Below, piece by piece: positions 36,179-45,277 of a stretch of 49,342 bases of DNA. The notes beneath the pieces are model-generated. The model made no database searches and was not told the DNA's origin. It was given only the letters and a program-made list of their open reading frames with translations. Each line of letters starts with the position of its first letter. Position 1 is the first letter of the stretch. The translations under genes and the position numbers were made by a program. The stretch comes from an uncultured Granulosicoccaceae bacterium (GTDB lineage: Bacteria > Pseudomonadota > Gammaproteobacteria > Granulosicoccales > Granulosicoccaceae), in NCBI GenBank assembly GCA_937931165.1, contig CALHCI010000150.1, positions 1-49,342 of the forward strand, in the 5' to 3' direction.

Positions 36179-38278
36179 CTAGTTTTCAAAAATAAAAGTA
36201 CGGTTGGTTGCATCGCTCGCATACCAGTGACTGCTTTGCAAACCGCTCGATTCAGCGTACGTAGCAAACAACGGGTAGGCGTGACTAATGTCGTGATACT
36301 CGATTGGATACTCCCATCGCGTTCCAATTTCCAGCGCCCACGGTAAGCCGTTTTGGGTCTGGAAATAACTGCCATTGCTGATATCGCTGGCATCATCCCC
36401 GGGTTGATCAAAAAGGCTGATATTGAACGCTTCGGTTGGTTCCTGATTCTTTAAGTGCACTTCGTATCCACGGCCCGGTGCAGTAAAGAAGTGTCCGCCG
36501 TGCCAGGCGCCTGGTGTGGCAAACAGAAATGGATTCATTACTCCCGGCAACACGGCACGAACAGGTTCCAGCATAGGTATCTGCGCTTCAAACTTCATCT
36601 GTATCGATGAACCACAACCGTTCTCGGTGCGGTAGAACAGACAGTGTTCGCCAGTACCTACATAGTCCCACAAGTTGTAACTGACCATGAGAATTGCTTC
36701 ATCCCGACCGGTTTCCATCGGTGCCCAACTCACGCTCTGACCATTGACGGTAAAACGTACTTCGTCGTGATTGACATCAGCATACTTAATGCCTGGCAGC
36801 CGCACAGCAAAACCGTTGTGATAAGCCGCACCGACTGCTGCAATCTCACCGGAGATACCCACCTGCTTAACACCGCGGTTATTCTGCGCAACTGCTGTTC
36901 GCAGATAGACGACAAGGTCGTTCATATCATAGTCACCTTCCAGTGGCCAGTTGTCTTCAAAGGCCACGGTTGTCCAGCCGTTTGCAGATGGATAGTGATT
37001 AACGGTGACATCCTGTTCCTGAATTTCAAGTGCGTAGTCTTCTACTTCGCCGTCCGGTGCACCACCGGTAGGTTCAAGTCCTGTTTGACTCGAAAGCCGA
37101 AAGCGAGACCATGTTTTACCGGGAACTGCTCCATCCGGAATCTCTACATAAACAGCCTGGTTTTCGCTGGTAATGGGGAGATCATAAATGATCTGATCAT
37201 AACCGTTGAATGCTCCATCGGAATCAAAGTCTATCCAGCCGTTCAGATATCCACTGCCGGATGACTTAACCATGATGACTGCCATGGTGCCATCAACAAT
37301 AGACGTTGCGAACTGTATACCGTCCTCGTCGTCAGCAGTATCGTTATCATCATCCGACAACGGGTAGGCAGAACTCTCTGATTCGCTGTCAACAGCCGAA
37401 CCCAGATACATACCGGGGTCACGATCAAGGCCATGGCGTGCGCCATTGCTGTCGAGATAACTGCCGTAGGAGTCAGGTGCATCACCGAAGTCAATATTGG
37501 TCACTGTAGTGCCTGACACCGGGGCTGTGGCACATCGAGAGCCGTCATTAATGTTTGATGATGGCCCGGAGGCAAAAAGCTCAGCGGTGTAACTGCCGGC
37601 GCCAATCGCAATTCTAAAGATAGATCCATCATTGTTACGGCCAATGTACAGGTTACCTTCCGGATCAAAGTAGGCAGCGCCGAATCCGCCGGATTGCCCG
37701 ACGTTGCTCAATACAGAGCCGGCGCCGGTTTCGAGGTCAATCTGAAATAGTTCTCCGGTGCTTGAAACGGCGTAGCCAAAGTCATCAGCAGGGTTAATTG
37801 CCATGTCGGCTACACGCATAGATAAACTTGCGCCATCGATGACACGAGTCATCTCCAGATAGTCTGGTGCAGTCTCATCAAGCTGTACGCGATACAAGCC
37901 ATAGCTCGCGCCTTTGCGGTACACGTAATAGTGATTGTTGGTCGGGTGTACGTCACCAACGTAAAAATTGGCAAAGGATATGTTGTCTACATTAAGTGCT
38001 TCAATAGAGAAGTCTGAATGCACACGAGCCGGGCGTCCAAATTCGTAGCTCCATCCATAAATGTATTTATCCTGGGGATTAAAGCCGAGTCCATTGATGG
38101 ACTTAATTGTCTTCATGTCTTCGGCGAGCATACGATAGTCACCGGTTAAAAGATCTACCGCATAGGTTTGCGATCTTGATCCCTGCGTCAGGAAAGCCTG
38201 GGCAGGGCAGGAGTCAAACGGAGCTGACCATGTACTCTGAGCGAACAGGAGCACAGGTACCGCGAGTAACTTTCTCAC
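36179..38278 (-). CDS. LruC/GEVED domain exported protein
   Basis: A 699-residue protein with a signal peptide (LLAVPVLLFAQSTWS, ends near residue 18). The N-terminal 250 residues look like a beta-propeller built from SMP/NHL-like strands (GLGFNPQDKYIYG, FDPEGNLYIGRNNDGSIF). A GEVED domain follows: NIDFGDAPDSYG, an Asp-rich loop, LNGWIDFDSDGAFNG and GGAPDGEVEDY. The C-terminal half is an LruC domain marked by NWPLEGDYDMNDLVVYLR at about residue 445. LruC domains occur in surface proteins of Leptospira and Vibrio-like bacteria. It begins the exported cluster on this strand and is followed by a lipoprotein gene. Confidence 0.88.
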   Translation of the reverse strand: MRKLLAVPVLLFAQSTWSAPFDSCPAQAFLTQGSRSQTYAVDLLTGDYRMLAEDMKTIKSINGLGFNPQDKYIYGWSYEFGRPARVHSDFSIEALNVDNISFANFYVGDVHPTNNHYYVYRKGASYGLYRVQLDETAPDYLEMTRVIDGASLSMRVADMAINPADDFGYAVSSTGELFQIDLETGAGSVLSNVGQSGGFGAAYFDPEGNLYIGRNNDGSIFRIAIGAGSYTAELFASGPSSNINDGSRCATAPVSGTTVTNIDFGDAPDSYGSYLDSNGARHGLDRDPGMYLGSAVDSESESSAYPLSDDDNDTADDEDGIQFATSIVDGTMAVIMVKSSGSGYLNGWIDFDSDGAFNGYDQIIYDLPITSENQAVYVEIPDGAVPGKTWSRFRLSSQTGLEPTGGAPDGEVEDYALEIQEQDVTVNHYPSANGWTTVAFEDNWPLEGDYDMNDLVVYLRTAVAQNNRGVKQVGISGEIAAVGAAYHNGFAVRLPGIKYADVNHDEVRFTVNGQSVSWAPMETGRDEAILMVSYNLWDYVGTGEHCLFYRTENGCGSSIQMKFEAQIPMLEPVRAVLPGVMNPFLFATPGAWHGGHFFTAPGRGYEVHLKNQEPTEAFNISLFDQPGDDASDISNGSYFQTQNGLPWALEIGTRWEYPIEYHDISHAYPLFATYAESSGLQSSHWYASDATNRTFIFEN

Positions 38279-38346
38279 AGATATTATTCCTTACATGTCT
38301 GTTTTAATGTCTCCCTACAATCTGGCCTCGTAGAGAGTGGCGGTAT

Positions 38347-38363
38347 CCGACCGGGGTGGTCGG
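38347..38363 (-). terminator. Short GC hairpin after the glycosyltransferase gene
   Basis: CCGACC and GGTCGG form a six-bp stem with a five-base loop six bases beyond the stop of the GT2 gene (38369). No T-run is visible in the minus direction, so its termination strength is uncertain. Confidence 0.4.
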
Positions 38364-38368
38364 TAGAC

Positions 38369-39112
38369 TTACAAATTACGGTGAATTATGCGTATCTTCA
38401 TAAGTTCAAAAAACATCGCAATTGAATCGCTGAAGGGCGAGACCGTCGATCTATTATCGTGTTTCCACCTGACCGGTACTTCCGTCACCTTGCAGTGCAG
38501 TTTTTTTGCGATGTGCAAGTGTTCTACATCGAAACAAAAGCCATAGGTTTTTTGCTCCGCTGCAATCTTTCTTGCTGCTTCATTGGTGTATGCTTTAAAG
38601 CCGCATTGGCTGTCTTTTACCTCCAAAAGACGGATGAGTCTTGCAATAAAGTTAAAACCACGACTCATGCATGATCTGCCTATCCCGCGGCCACTCACAC
38701 GTGAGTCTTTCAGGTGCCTCGATCCTATAACAACATCGTAGCCCTGCTGAATCTTCTCGATAAGTTTATCTATTTCAGATATAGGTGTAGAGCAGTCGGC
38801 ATCGGTAAACACAATGATGTCACCCTCGGCAAGCAACAGCCCTTTTGCAATGGAGTAACCTTTTCCTACGTTTTTAACGTTCTCTTCAAGGACGCCAATT
38901 TTCTGTGAGTTAAACTCGGAACCGTAAATATCTACAAACTTAACGATCTCGGTTGTCATATCACTACTGCCGTCGTCTATGACAAGAACGTTTGACTGAT
39001 ACTCCTGTTTGTCCAAATAATCTTTAATGTCGTACAGTGACGCAGCAATGCGCTCCTGCTCGTTGTAGACCGGAATGACGACGGTAACGCTAAACTTGTC
39101 TGGTACTGTCAT
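38369..39112 (-). CDS. Family 2 glycosyltransferase, polyprenyl-phosphate sugar synthase type
   Basis: A 247-residue GT2 enzyme resembling dolichyl-phosphate glucose/mannose synthases (Alg5/Dpm1-like). The N-terminus TVVIPVYNEQERI and VLVIDDGSSDMT, the metal site TDADCSTPI, GSRHLKDSRV, and the SQCGFKAY and FCFDVEHL segments are typical of Alg5-like enzymes. The C-terminus EVPVRWKHDNRSTVSPF lacks a membrane anchor, so it would act as a cytoplasmic peripheral enzyme charging a lipid phosphate. It overlaps the preceding half-transporter gene by 23 bases, so the two are translated together; the sugar cannot be inferred. Confidence 0.9.
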   Translation of the reverse strand: MTVPDKFSVTVVIPVYNEQERIAASLYDIKDYLDKQEYQSNVLVIDDGSSDMTTEIVKFVDIYGSEFNSQKIGVLEENVKNVGKGYSIAKGLLLAEGDIIVFTDADCSTPISEIDKLIEKIQQGYDVVIGSRHLKDSRVSGRGIGRSCMSRGFNFIARLIRLLEVKDSQCGFKAYTNEAARKIAAEQKTYGFCFDVEHLHIAKKLHCKVTEVPVRWKHDNRSTVSPFSDSIAMFFELMKIRIIHRNL

Positions 39113-39464
39113 GTCGAATCCGCCTGCCGATTTTATTATTATGTGCAGATATTGTTACGCCTAAAACAATTAGCGACAGTCCAATTGTCTTATTCCAGGT
39201 GATCGTTTCCTCCAGGCCGGGCCAGTAAAATGCTCCTGCATACACCAGTACATAGCCGAGACTTAACAACGGGTAGGCAAAGCCCAGATCATATTTCTTC
39301 AGCGCGATTATCCAGGCTGCCATGGCCAGTGCGTAGCAACCCAGTCCAAAAATAAGCATTCCATTGGGTAAAACAGAAGTCATTTCTATCAGCCCGGCCT
39401 TCATTGAAAGCTGGGCAAGCGCTCCTGCGGCAATCGCCACGATGAGTGCGCAGAGGCTGATCAC
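39090..39464 (-). CDS. EamA/SMR-type small membrane protein 2 (putative flippase half)
   Basis: A 124-residue four-helix membrane protein starting at GTG 39464, whose GTGA overlaps the stop of the preceding half-transporter by four bases. It begins with a long hydrophobic helix (SLCALIVAIAAGALAQ), contains the DLGFAYPLLSLGYVLVY motif shared with its partner, and ends in a polar tail. ArnE/ArnF and other SMR-like EamA proteins with this AYPLLS motif form heterodimers that flip undecaprenyl-phosphate sugars. A longer frame to 39644 is the antisense-like overlap with the partner gene and is not used. Confidence 0.82.
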   Translation of the reverse strand: MISLCALIVAIAAGALAQLSMKAGLIEMTSVLPNGMLIFGLGCYALAMAAWIIALKKYDLGFAYPLLSLGYVLVYAGAFYWPGLEETITWNKTIGLSLIVLGVTISAHNNKIGRRIRHDSTRQV

Positions 39465-39823
39465 TGAGTTGAACCAGAAAACAGAAAAGCCATGCCCGCA
39501 ATAATAATGACCGAACCGATCACGCGATTTGCGGTGATCTCTTCTCCCAGTTTCCAGCGGGCGAGCAAATGAACGACAATGAAATTTGCGCTCAGTAGCG
39601 GGTACGCCACACTGACATCCATCCTGTTTAACACCAACAGCCACAATCCCATTCCGCAGCCTAACAACGCCATGCTTTTCATGATGTCGGGGTTTAACAG
39701 GCCGGTTTTGCTGTTGTCGCCAGCGTTAAGTTCCATCGCGGCTTGTTTTTGAAGAATTTGCGCGGTGCTTGTGCACATGATGGTCATCATCACCAGCATT
39801 ACTGTGGTAGCTGTCATGGTCAT
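39461..39823 (-). CDS. EamA/SMR-type small membrane protein 1 (putative flippase half)
   Basis: A 120-residue protein with four hydrophobic helices, the QILQKQAAMEL segment after helix 1, and the motif LNRMDVSVAYPLLSANFIVV, the same AYPLLS signature as its downstream partner. Its stop overlaps the partner's GTG by four bases, as expected for subunits made in equal amount. With the partner it resembles the ArnE-ArnF pair that moves undecaprenyl-phosphate-linked amino-arabinose across the inner membrane. It lies 124 bases after the GT-C gene on the same strand. Confidence 0.83.
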   Translation of the reverse strand: MTMTATTVMLVMMTIMCTSTAQILQKQAAMELNAGDNSKTGLLNPDIMKSMALLGCGMGLWLLVLNRMDVSVAYPLLSANFIVVHLLARWKLGEEITANRVIGSVIIIAGMAFLFSGSTQ

Positions 39824-39947
39824 AGATGATGCCTCTGCCCGGGAACGTGAAGTGTTTCGGCAATCAGACGAAAAATTTTAGTGCTGTGTCTGTGTTCTGG
39901 CATAAATTTGTTGCAGTACGTCACAATAAGTTCCCGGATGACCAGGG

Positions 39948-41489
39948 TTACTGGTCAATGGTGGCGATTTGTTCGCCGCGTTTGTACAAACTTATTTTTC
40001 CGTCAGTATGTGCTGTCATCACCGGTGACAGACTGTAGGGTTGCGAGTATTCGAGTTCGTATCCACGCTGAGACAGGATATTGCGAAGTGTCTTATTGTG
40101 CTCCGGATGAATGGCATCGGTCAGTAGAATGTATTCAAACTTTCTGTCCCATGCAGCGTCGTTCACATCCTGAAGTGTATAGTTACCGTCGCTGTCGTTA
40201 TCCAGCCAGGTAGTCTCTTTGATATCCTGCTGAGACATCGCCTCGAATTCTTTATATCGGAACAGGTACGGGTCTTCGCTGAGAATGCTTCCGGTAGCCA
40301 TCGTTGCCGACTCCAGATGATCAAGCATCCCTTGCATATCCGGGTATCCATTCTCGGTTGCTCTCAACTGGTAGGCGTTAACGGATGCATAAATGATGGT
40401 TAGTGTGGCAAGAATCTGTGAACGGTACTGGAAGATTCTCGAAGACCGCCATGGTTTTGTGTCGATAACCAGCATCACCATCCATGCGGTTGCAATGCTC
40501 AGAAATGCATTCGCATAATTCAGGTGCTTATACAGGGATATCAGGTTGCGCCCTTGCAGGTGGTAAATGATCAACGGTGTTGCCAGAAACAATAGCCAAA
40601 GCAACGTGTTGAATGGTTTTGAGTCGGCTGCCTTGTTGGATCTTGCGTGCATAACCGCGGCAAGTGTTGGCAGCAACAGCAGCCAGGTGCCGTTGAGTGA
40701 TCTGGATACTATATCCCGATACGTTGCATTTGCACCGTGAATACCGTTGATTTGAATGTTGTACAGAACGGTTAAATCAACCTTGTGTATATACACAAAC
40801 AAGGTGATTCCGACACCCGTAATTAAGGCATATATCAACGTCGCTCTCACTGAAGAGAACAACAGTGCTAACCCGATAAACGGCACATAGGCAATAGTTG
40901 TATATTTTGCGAGAACAGCTGCCAGCAGCAGCAAAGATCCTGTAAACAGCAGTAGCAGGGCCTTTCGGTCGGTGATGTGGTGAGTGCTGGCGCCACTGGC
41001 AAGATACAGCGGGGTCAGTGAGAGAATAAACAGCGTAAAACTCACCGAGTCATAAGTGGCGATTTTACTAATGAATATATGGCTCGACTGCAAGGCCATC
41101 AGCAATACCGCAACCCATGCGGTTTTTTGACAATGCCAGACAGCTTTGGTCAGCGTGAATATCCCCAGCAGTGAAACCACACCGAGCAGTGCAGAGACTA
41201 CCCGTGCACCGGTAAGACCACCGAGTAACTGTTCTGCAAAACCAAACAGATACCAGCTGAAGTTAGCGCCGAAAATATAGGTGTACGTTGGCCATTCCAG
41301 ATTGCTCAGTAATGCCTTACCGACAAAAAGGTAGTCGTACTCATCCATGTGACCTGCGCGAAAATCCAGCATCAATCGCTGGATGACACTGAACAGAACA
41401 GCGCCAGCTACAACGAAAATGAGGGCTTTTCTGCCGGACTGCGGTTGCACTGGAGCCCGGGATTCCTTGTTGATCGTTTCTTCCTGCAT
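39948..41489 (-). CDS. GT-C membrane glycosyltransferase (PMT/ArnT-like)
   Basis: A 513-residue multi-spanning protein. After a short cytoplasmic N-terminus and one helix (KALIFVVAGAVLFSV) comes an extracytoplasmic loop with HMDEYDYLF, matching the acidic catalytic loop of PMT/ArnT-like glycosyltransferases. About ten to eleven hydrophobic helices follow, then a soluble C-terminal domain (about 400-513) with an Asp-rich stretch (DNDSDGNYTLQD). Such enzymes use a polyprenyl-phosphate sugar donor outside the membrane to glycosylate lipids or proteins. The 3'-side genes for a sugar-lipid synthase and a flippase pair complete the pathway. Acceptor unknown. Confidence 0.87.
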   Translation of the reverse strand: MQEETINKESRAPVQPQSGRKALIFVVAGAVLFSVIQRLMLDFRAGHMDEYDYLFVGKALLSNLEWPTYTYIFGANFSWYLFGFAEQLLGGLTGARVVSALLGVVSLLGIFTLTKAVWHCQKTAWVAVLLMALQSSHIFISKIATYDSVSFTLFILSLTPLYLASGASTHHITDRKALLLLFTGSLLLLAAVLAKYTTIAYVPFIGLALLFSSVRATLIYALITGVGITLFVYIHKVDLTVLYNIQINGIHGANATYRDIVSRSLNGTWLLLLPTLAAVMHARSNKAADSKPFNTLLWLLFLATPLIIYHLQGRNLISLYKHLNYANAFLSIATAWMVMLVIDTKPWRSSRIFQYRSQILATLTIIYASVNAYQLRATENGYPDMQGMLDHLESATMATGSILSEDPYLFRYKEFEAMSQQDIKETTWLDNDSDGNYTLQDVNDAAWDRKFEYILLTDAIHPEHNKTLRNILSQRGYELEYSQPYSLSPVMTAHTDGKISLYKRGEQIATIDQ

Positions 41490-41536
41490 ACCCTGTTAAC
41501 GGCGATTTGGCTGCAGGCTTCACGGTCGGATTGCAA

Positions 41537-42757
41537 TCAGCCGGGCCGTTGACGTTTCTCTTTTATGAGAAATCGGGCCGGATGAATAGCCAATCGAGTC
41601 TTCTCGTCCAGAGCGTTGCGACCAAAAACGATATCTGCGAGGCAATTTGCGCCGTGTAGCGCCTGCACCACACCGCGCGCGCCGAGGCCAACGAAAGTGA
41701 AAATGCCCCGCTGATACAGGGCTTTGGGGAAGTGCTGGTTTGCCCGCCCATGATGAAGATCGGCGTAGGCCGTATGAATATGGTCGATTTGCGGCACCGG
41801 GCCGATTAACGGCATTCTGTCCAGTGTGGTGCTTCTGACACCTGCCCATGATCGGTGAGCGGCGGGGTGTACGGCGTAAAATCGGCGGCAAAAATGATGG
41901 TTTTTAGCATCATCTTCCGGCGTTGGTGTCGAATTTTCAATGCCGCGGTGGAAGGTGGCACAGGCCCAGATACCCGCAGGTGTCGGAATCACGTAGCCAC
42001 GATCACAAATGACCGGGCCGTTCGGATTGGACGTTGTCCCGGAAAAGCAGCTAATCTGACCTTTTGCAGGAATCAGGGCGAGTTCTGCGACAAAATGCTT
42101 CGCGGCCTGTGCATTTGCCAGTACCACGAGTTGTCCCCGGCCAACGGTTTGCCCGTTTTTGTCGCTTGCAATCCAGTCTCCGGATTTCTGCGTGATCGAT
42201 TTAATAAAGGTACCGGTTTTCACGGTGATTCGTGGATTGGTGATCCACCTGCTGCACAGGCCGGCAGGATTAATCGCGCCGGCAGACGCGAGATGCATCG
42301 CAGCATCAGTCACGGCGTTACCGGTCAGCTGGCGCGCCTTGGCTGAGGACGCCGTTTGACAGTGTTGATTAGCAGGCATTTGCTGACCTTGCTTCAGTAA
42401 CTCCAACAGGCCTTGTACATCCGGTGTGGTGCCGGAATCTTCGAAATCTTTCAGTAATCGTTCGTAGCCACTAAGCAAATACGCTTGTTCTAATGATTGT
42501 GCACCTCCGGTATGAGGTCGGTAAATCGCCATGGGCACAGCTGATGTGGCGCTGGCGATGGTGCTGTTGGCATCAAATACCGTGCACCGCATGCCGTTGG
42601 CAGCCAGGACTTTAGCCGTTGCACATCCGGCTAACCCTGCGCCAATAATCAGCGCATGATCGGTCGATTCATACCGGAAGTCGGGTTTTTCCAGCCCAAT
42701 TGAACGCAGCCGGTCAGTGTTGCTCTGAGTAATTGTCGACAACGTAGCGCTGCACAA
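41537..42757 (-). CDS. FAD-dependent oxidoreductase, MnmC C-domain type
   Basis: A 406-residue DAO-fold FAD enzyme with the dinucleotide loop [49 protein letters not shown] and the terminal [11 protein letters not shown]; these are the marks of the MnmC FAD domain. This domain removes the carboxymethyl group from cmnm5s2U34 of tRNA wobble bases. The methyltransferase half of bifunctional MnmC is absent, so it is a stand-alone C-domain. No ATG is available: the longest start is TTG 42757, overlapping ispG by 44 bases, with another TTG at 42742. The true start is uncertain. Confidence 0.85.
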   Translation of the reverse strand: MCSATLSTITQSNTDRLRSIGLEKPDFRYESTDHALIIGAGLAGCATAKVLAANGMRCTVFDANSTIASATSAVPMAIYRPHTGGAQSLEQAYLLSGYERLLKDFEDSGTTPDVQGLLELLKQGQQMPANQHCQTASSAKARQLTGNAVTDAAMHLASAGAINPAGLCSRWITNPRITVKTGTFIKSITQKSGDWIASDKNGQTVGRGQLVVLANAQAAKHFVAELALIPAKGQISCFSGTTSNPNGPVICDRGYVIPTPAGIWACATFHRGIENSTPTPEDDAKNHHFCRRFYAVHPAAHRSWAGVRSTTLDRMPLIGPVPQIDHIHTAYADLHHGRANQHFPKALYQRGIFTFVGLGARGVVQALHGANCLADIVFGRNALDEKTRLAIHPARFLIKEKRQRPG

Positions 42758-43931
42758 TGTCCTGAAATTCGGCAGCGATATTGTCGCCTTTCAGCGTGAC
42801 AGTTTTTTCGCCATCGACATACACCGGTGCTACCGGTCGTTCACCTGTACCTGGCAGACTGATGCCAACATTGGCATGCTTGCTCTCTCCGGGACCATTC
42901 ACCACGCAGCCCATCACCGCAACGGTCATATCTTCGACACCGGATCGGGTACGCCGCCATTCCGGCATTGCATTACGCAGGTAGCTTTGGATATCTTCTG
43001 CCAGTTGCTGAAACACCGTACTGGTGGTTCGTCCACAACCGGGGCAGGCGGTGACCATCGGGGTGAACGAACGCAGCCCCATGGTCTGCAGTATTTCCTG
43101 CGCCACGATGACTTCACGGGTTCTGTCGCCACCGGGTTCTGGTGTCAGTGAGATCCGGATCGTATCGCCAATGCCCTGTTGCAGCAGTACGGCGAGTGCA
43201 GCGGTAGAGGCGACAATCCCTTTGCTGCCCATGCCGGCCTCTGTCAAACCAAGATGCAATGCGTAGTTGCAAGACTCTGACAACGTCTGGTAGACATCAA
43301 TCAAATCCTGCACCCGGCTCATTTTGCAGCTGACAATGATCCGGTCAGCCCCCAATCCGATATTTTCTGCTGCAGCAGCACTTTCAAGTGCCGAGCGAAT
43401 GACCGCATCACGATAAATCTGTGACAACGGCAGTGGTGACTCTGCGCTGGCATTATCGTCCAGCATGCGTGCCAGCAGTTCCTGATCAAGGCTGCCCCAG
43501 TTAGCGCCAATGCGGACTGGCTTATCGAGCTTTGCGGCGATTTCGATCATCGAGGCAAATTGATCATCGCGCTTTTTGCCTTTGCCGACATTGCCCGGAT
43601 TAATGCGAAACTTTGCCAGTGCCTCGGCGCAGTCCGGATGATTGGACAGCAGCTTGTGCCCGTTGAAATGGAAATCACCGACCAGCGGTACATCACAGTC
43701 CATCGCGAGCAGTCGATCACGAATTTCCGGCACTGCGCGGGCGGCTTCATCATTGTTGACGGTCAGGCGCACAAGCTCTGATCCGGCGCGGGCAAGATCG
43801 GCAACCTGGTTGGTTGTCCGTATGATATCGGCGGTGTCTGTGTTGGTCATCGACTGCACAACCACCGGATTGTCGCCGCCAATCACAGTTTTTTCGACAC
43901 GAACACCATTTGTTCGTTTGCGTACTATCAT
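42714..43931 (-). CDS. ispG: (E)-4-hydroxy-3-methylbut-2-enyl-diphosphate synthase IspG (GcpE)
   Basis: A 405-residue [4Fe-4S] enzyme of the MEP isoprenoid pathway that converts MEcPP to HMBPP. It starts [20 protein letters not shown], has the TIM-barrel segments [12 protein letters not shown] and [10 protein letters not shown], and the cluster cysteines in CPGCGRTT and GCVVNGPGE near residues 267-310. ATG 43931 is used; an open frame reaches 43994 but adds an unrelated lead. It diverges from hrcA, and its 3' end overlaps the MnmC-type gene. Confidence 0.97.
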   Translation of the reverse strand: MIVRKRTNGVRVEKTVIGGDNPVVVQSMTNTDTADIIRTTNQVADLARAGSELVRLTVNNDEAARAVPEIRDRLLAMDCDVPLVGDFHFNGHKLLSNHPDCAEALAKFRINPGNVGKGKKRDDQFASMIEIAAKLDKPVRIGANWGSLDQELLARMLDDNASAESPLPLSQIYRDAVIRSALESAAAAENIGLGADRIIVSCKMSRVQDLIDVYQTLSESCNYALHLGLTEAGMGSKGIVASTAALAVLLQQGIGDTIRISLTPEPGGDRTREVIVAQEILQTMGLRSFTPMVTACPGCGRTTSTVFQQLAEDIQSYLRNAMPEWRRTRSGVEDMTVAVMGCVVNGPGESKHANVGISLPGTGERPVAPVYVDGEKTVTLKGDNIAAEFQDIVQRYVVDNYSEQH

Positions 43932-44140
43932 ATTTCTGGAATAATCCGCCGGGTAAGTGGCATGTGTAAAAGTGAGTGACAGTCCGGCTGGCAAGCGACA
44001 GAATAGCGACGGCCAAACTGGAAATTGTTGCTCTCAGCCACTAGTTTATAGTTAACGGGTTGAAGTTATCAGGTGAAATCACGTCTCCTGGCACCAATAT
44101 CCCGCACCGTTTCATTCACCGGTAAGTCTCGAAAACAAAG

Positions 44141-45199
44141 ATGGGCAACTTTACACCAATTCGGGAAATAGGCGAACGCGAGCAGCAAATATTCCGGCTG
44201 CTTGTCGAGCAATACATTCAGGATGGCTCGCCTGTTGGCTCGCGCACGTTATCGAAAATGCCGGGAGTCGCCGTCAGTGCCGCCTCTGTGCGCAATGTGC
44301 TGGGCGATCTCGAAGAAATCGGCTTGCTTGCTGCACCACACACTTCGGCGGGTCGCGTGCCCACCTGTGACGGGTTCAGATTGTTTGTAGACACCATGCT
44401 CGAGGTGCAGCCGATCGTCGACTCTGACATAGACGTGCTGAAAAACAAGCTAACCCCCGATCAGGATGATAAATCCCTGCTCAAACACGCGACTAATTAT
44501 CTTTCCGGTTTCACCAACATGGCCGGCGTGGTCACCTTGCCGAAGCGCGGTGCGACCATCTTCCGCCAGATAGAATTTCTGCCATTGTCTGAGCACCGGG
44601 TACTGGTGATTCTGGTAGTCAATGAAAAGAACGTACAAAACCGGATACTAACGCTTGATCGGGACTACACCTCCAGCGAATTGCAGGAGATGGCGAATTT
44701 TCTCAATCAGCAGTACGCCGGAAAAGATCTGGTCTCAGTACGCGATATGGTTCGCACCGAACTGGATAAAACCCGCGCCAGCATGAACGAGCAAATGCAG
44801 CACATGATATCGATGGCCGGTCGCGTCTTTGACAACGATGATGATCCCGATGATGAAGACGTGATTGTTGCCGGGCAGACTAACCTCATGAATTTCAGCG
44901 AGCTGTCTGATGTCGAAAACCTGCGCCACCTGTTTGATGCTTTTGCAGAAAAGCGCGATATCTACCACGTGCTCGAACGATGTATCTCGGCAGACGGTGT
45001 GCAGATATTCATCGGTCAGGAGTCTGGCTACGATTTGCTCGGCATGTGTAGCCTGGTCACCTCCACCTATGAAGTGAATGGAGAGGTGGTAGGAATCCTC
45101 GGTGTCGTCGGCCCGACTCGCATGGCCTATGATCGGGTGGTACCTGTGGTCGATGTGACGTCTAAACTTATTAGTGCTGCCTTGAATTCCGCTTCGTAG
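44141..45199 (+). CDS. hrcA: Heat-inducible transcription repressor HrcA
   Basis: A 352-residue repressor that binds CIRCE operators and is kept active by GroEL. The N-terminal winged helix has EREQQIFRLLVEQYIQDGSPVGSRTL, SAASVRNVLGDLEEIGLL and HTSAGRVPTCDGFRLFVD, the HrcA hallmarks. The C-terminal GAF-like domain includes FIGQESGYDLLGMCSLV and GVVGPTRMAYDRVV. No CIRCE (TTAGCACTC-N9-GAGTGCTAA) was found upstream of it or of grpE, dnaK or dnaJ here. It may therefore act on groESL elsewhere and this cluster may use sigma-32. It starts the chaperone block and diverges from ispG. Confidence 0.95.
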   Translation: MGNFTPIREIGEREQQIFRLLVEQYIQDGSPVGSRTLSKMPGVAVSAASVRNVLGDLEEIGLLAAPHTSAGRVPTCDGFRLFVDTMLEVQPIVDSDIDVLKNKLTPDQDDKSLLKHATNYLSGFTNMAGVVTLPKRGATIFRQIEFLPLSEHRVLVILVVNEKNVQNRILTLDRDYTSSELQEMANFLNQQYAGKDLVSVRDMVRTELDKTRASMNEQMQHMISMAGRVFDNDDDPDDEDVIVAGQTNLMNFSELSDVENLRHLFDAFAEKRDIYHVLERCISADGVQIFIGQESGYDLLGMCSLVTSTYEVNGEVVGILGVVGPTRMAYDRVVPVVDVTSKLISAALNSAS

Positions 45200-45277
45200 T
45201 CTTCATATACACCGACGTCAGTAATTGCCTGACTACTCAACCATTTACCTAACACACTAATTCACTGGAGATTCTGG

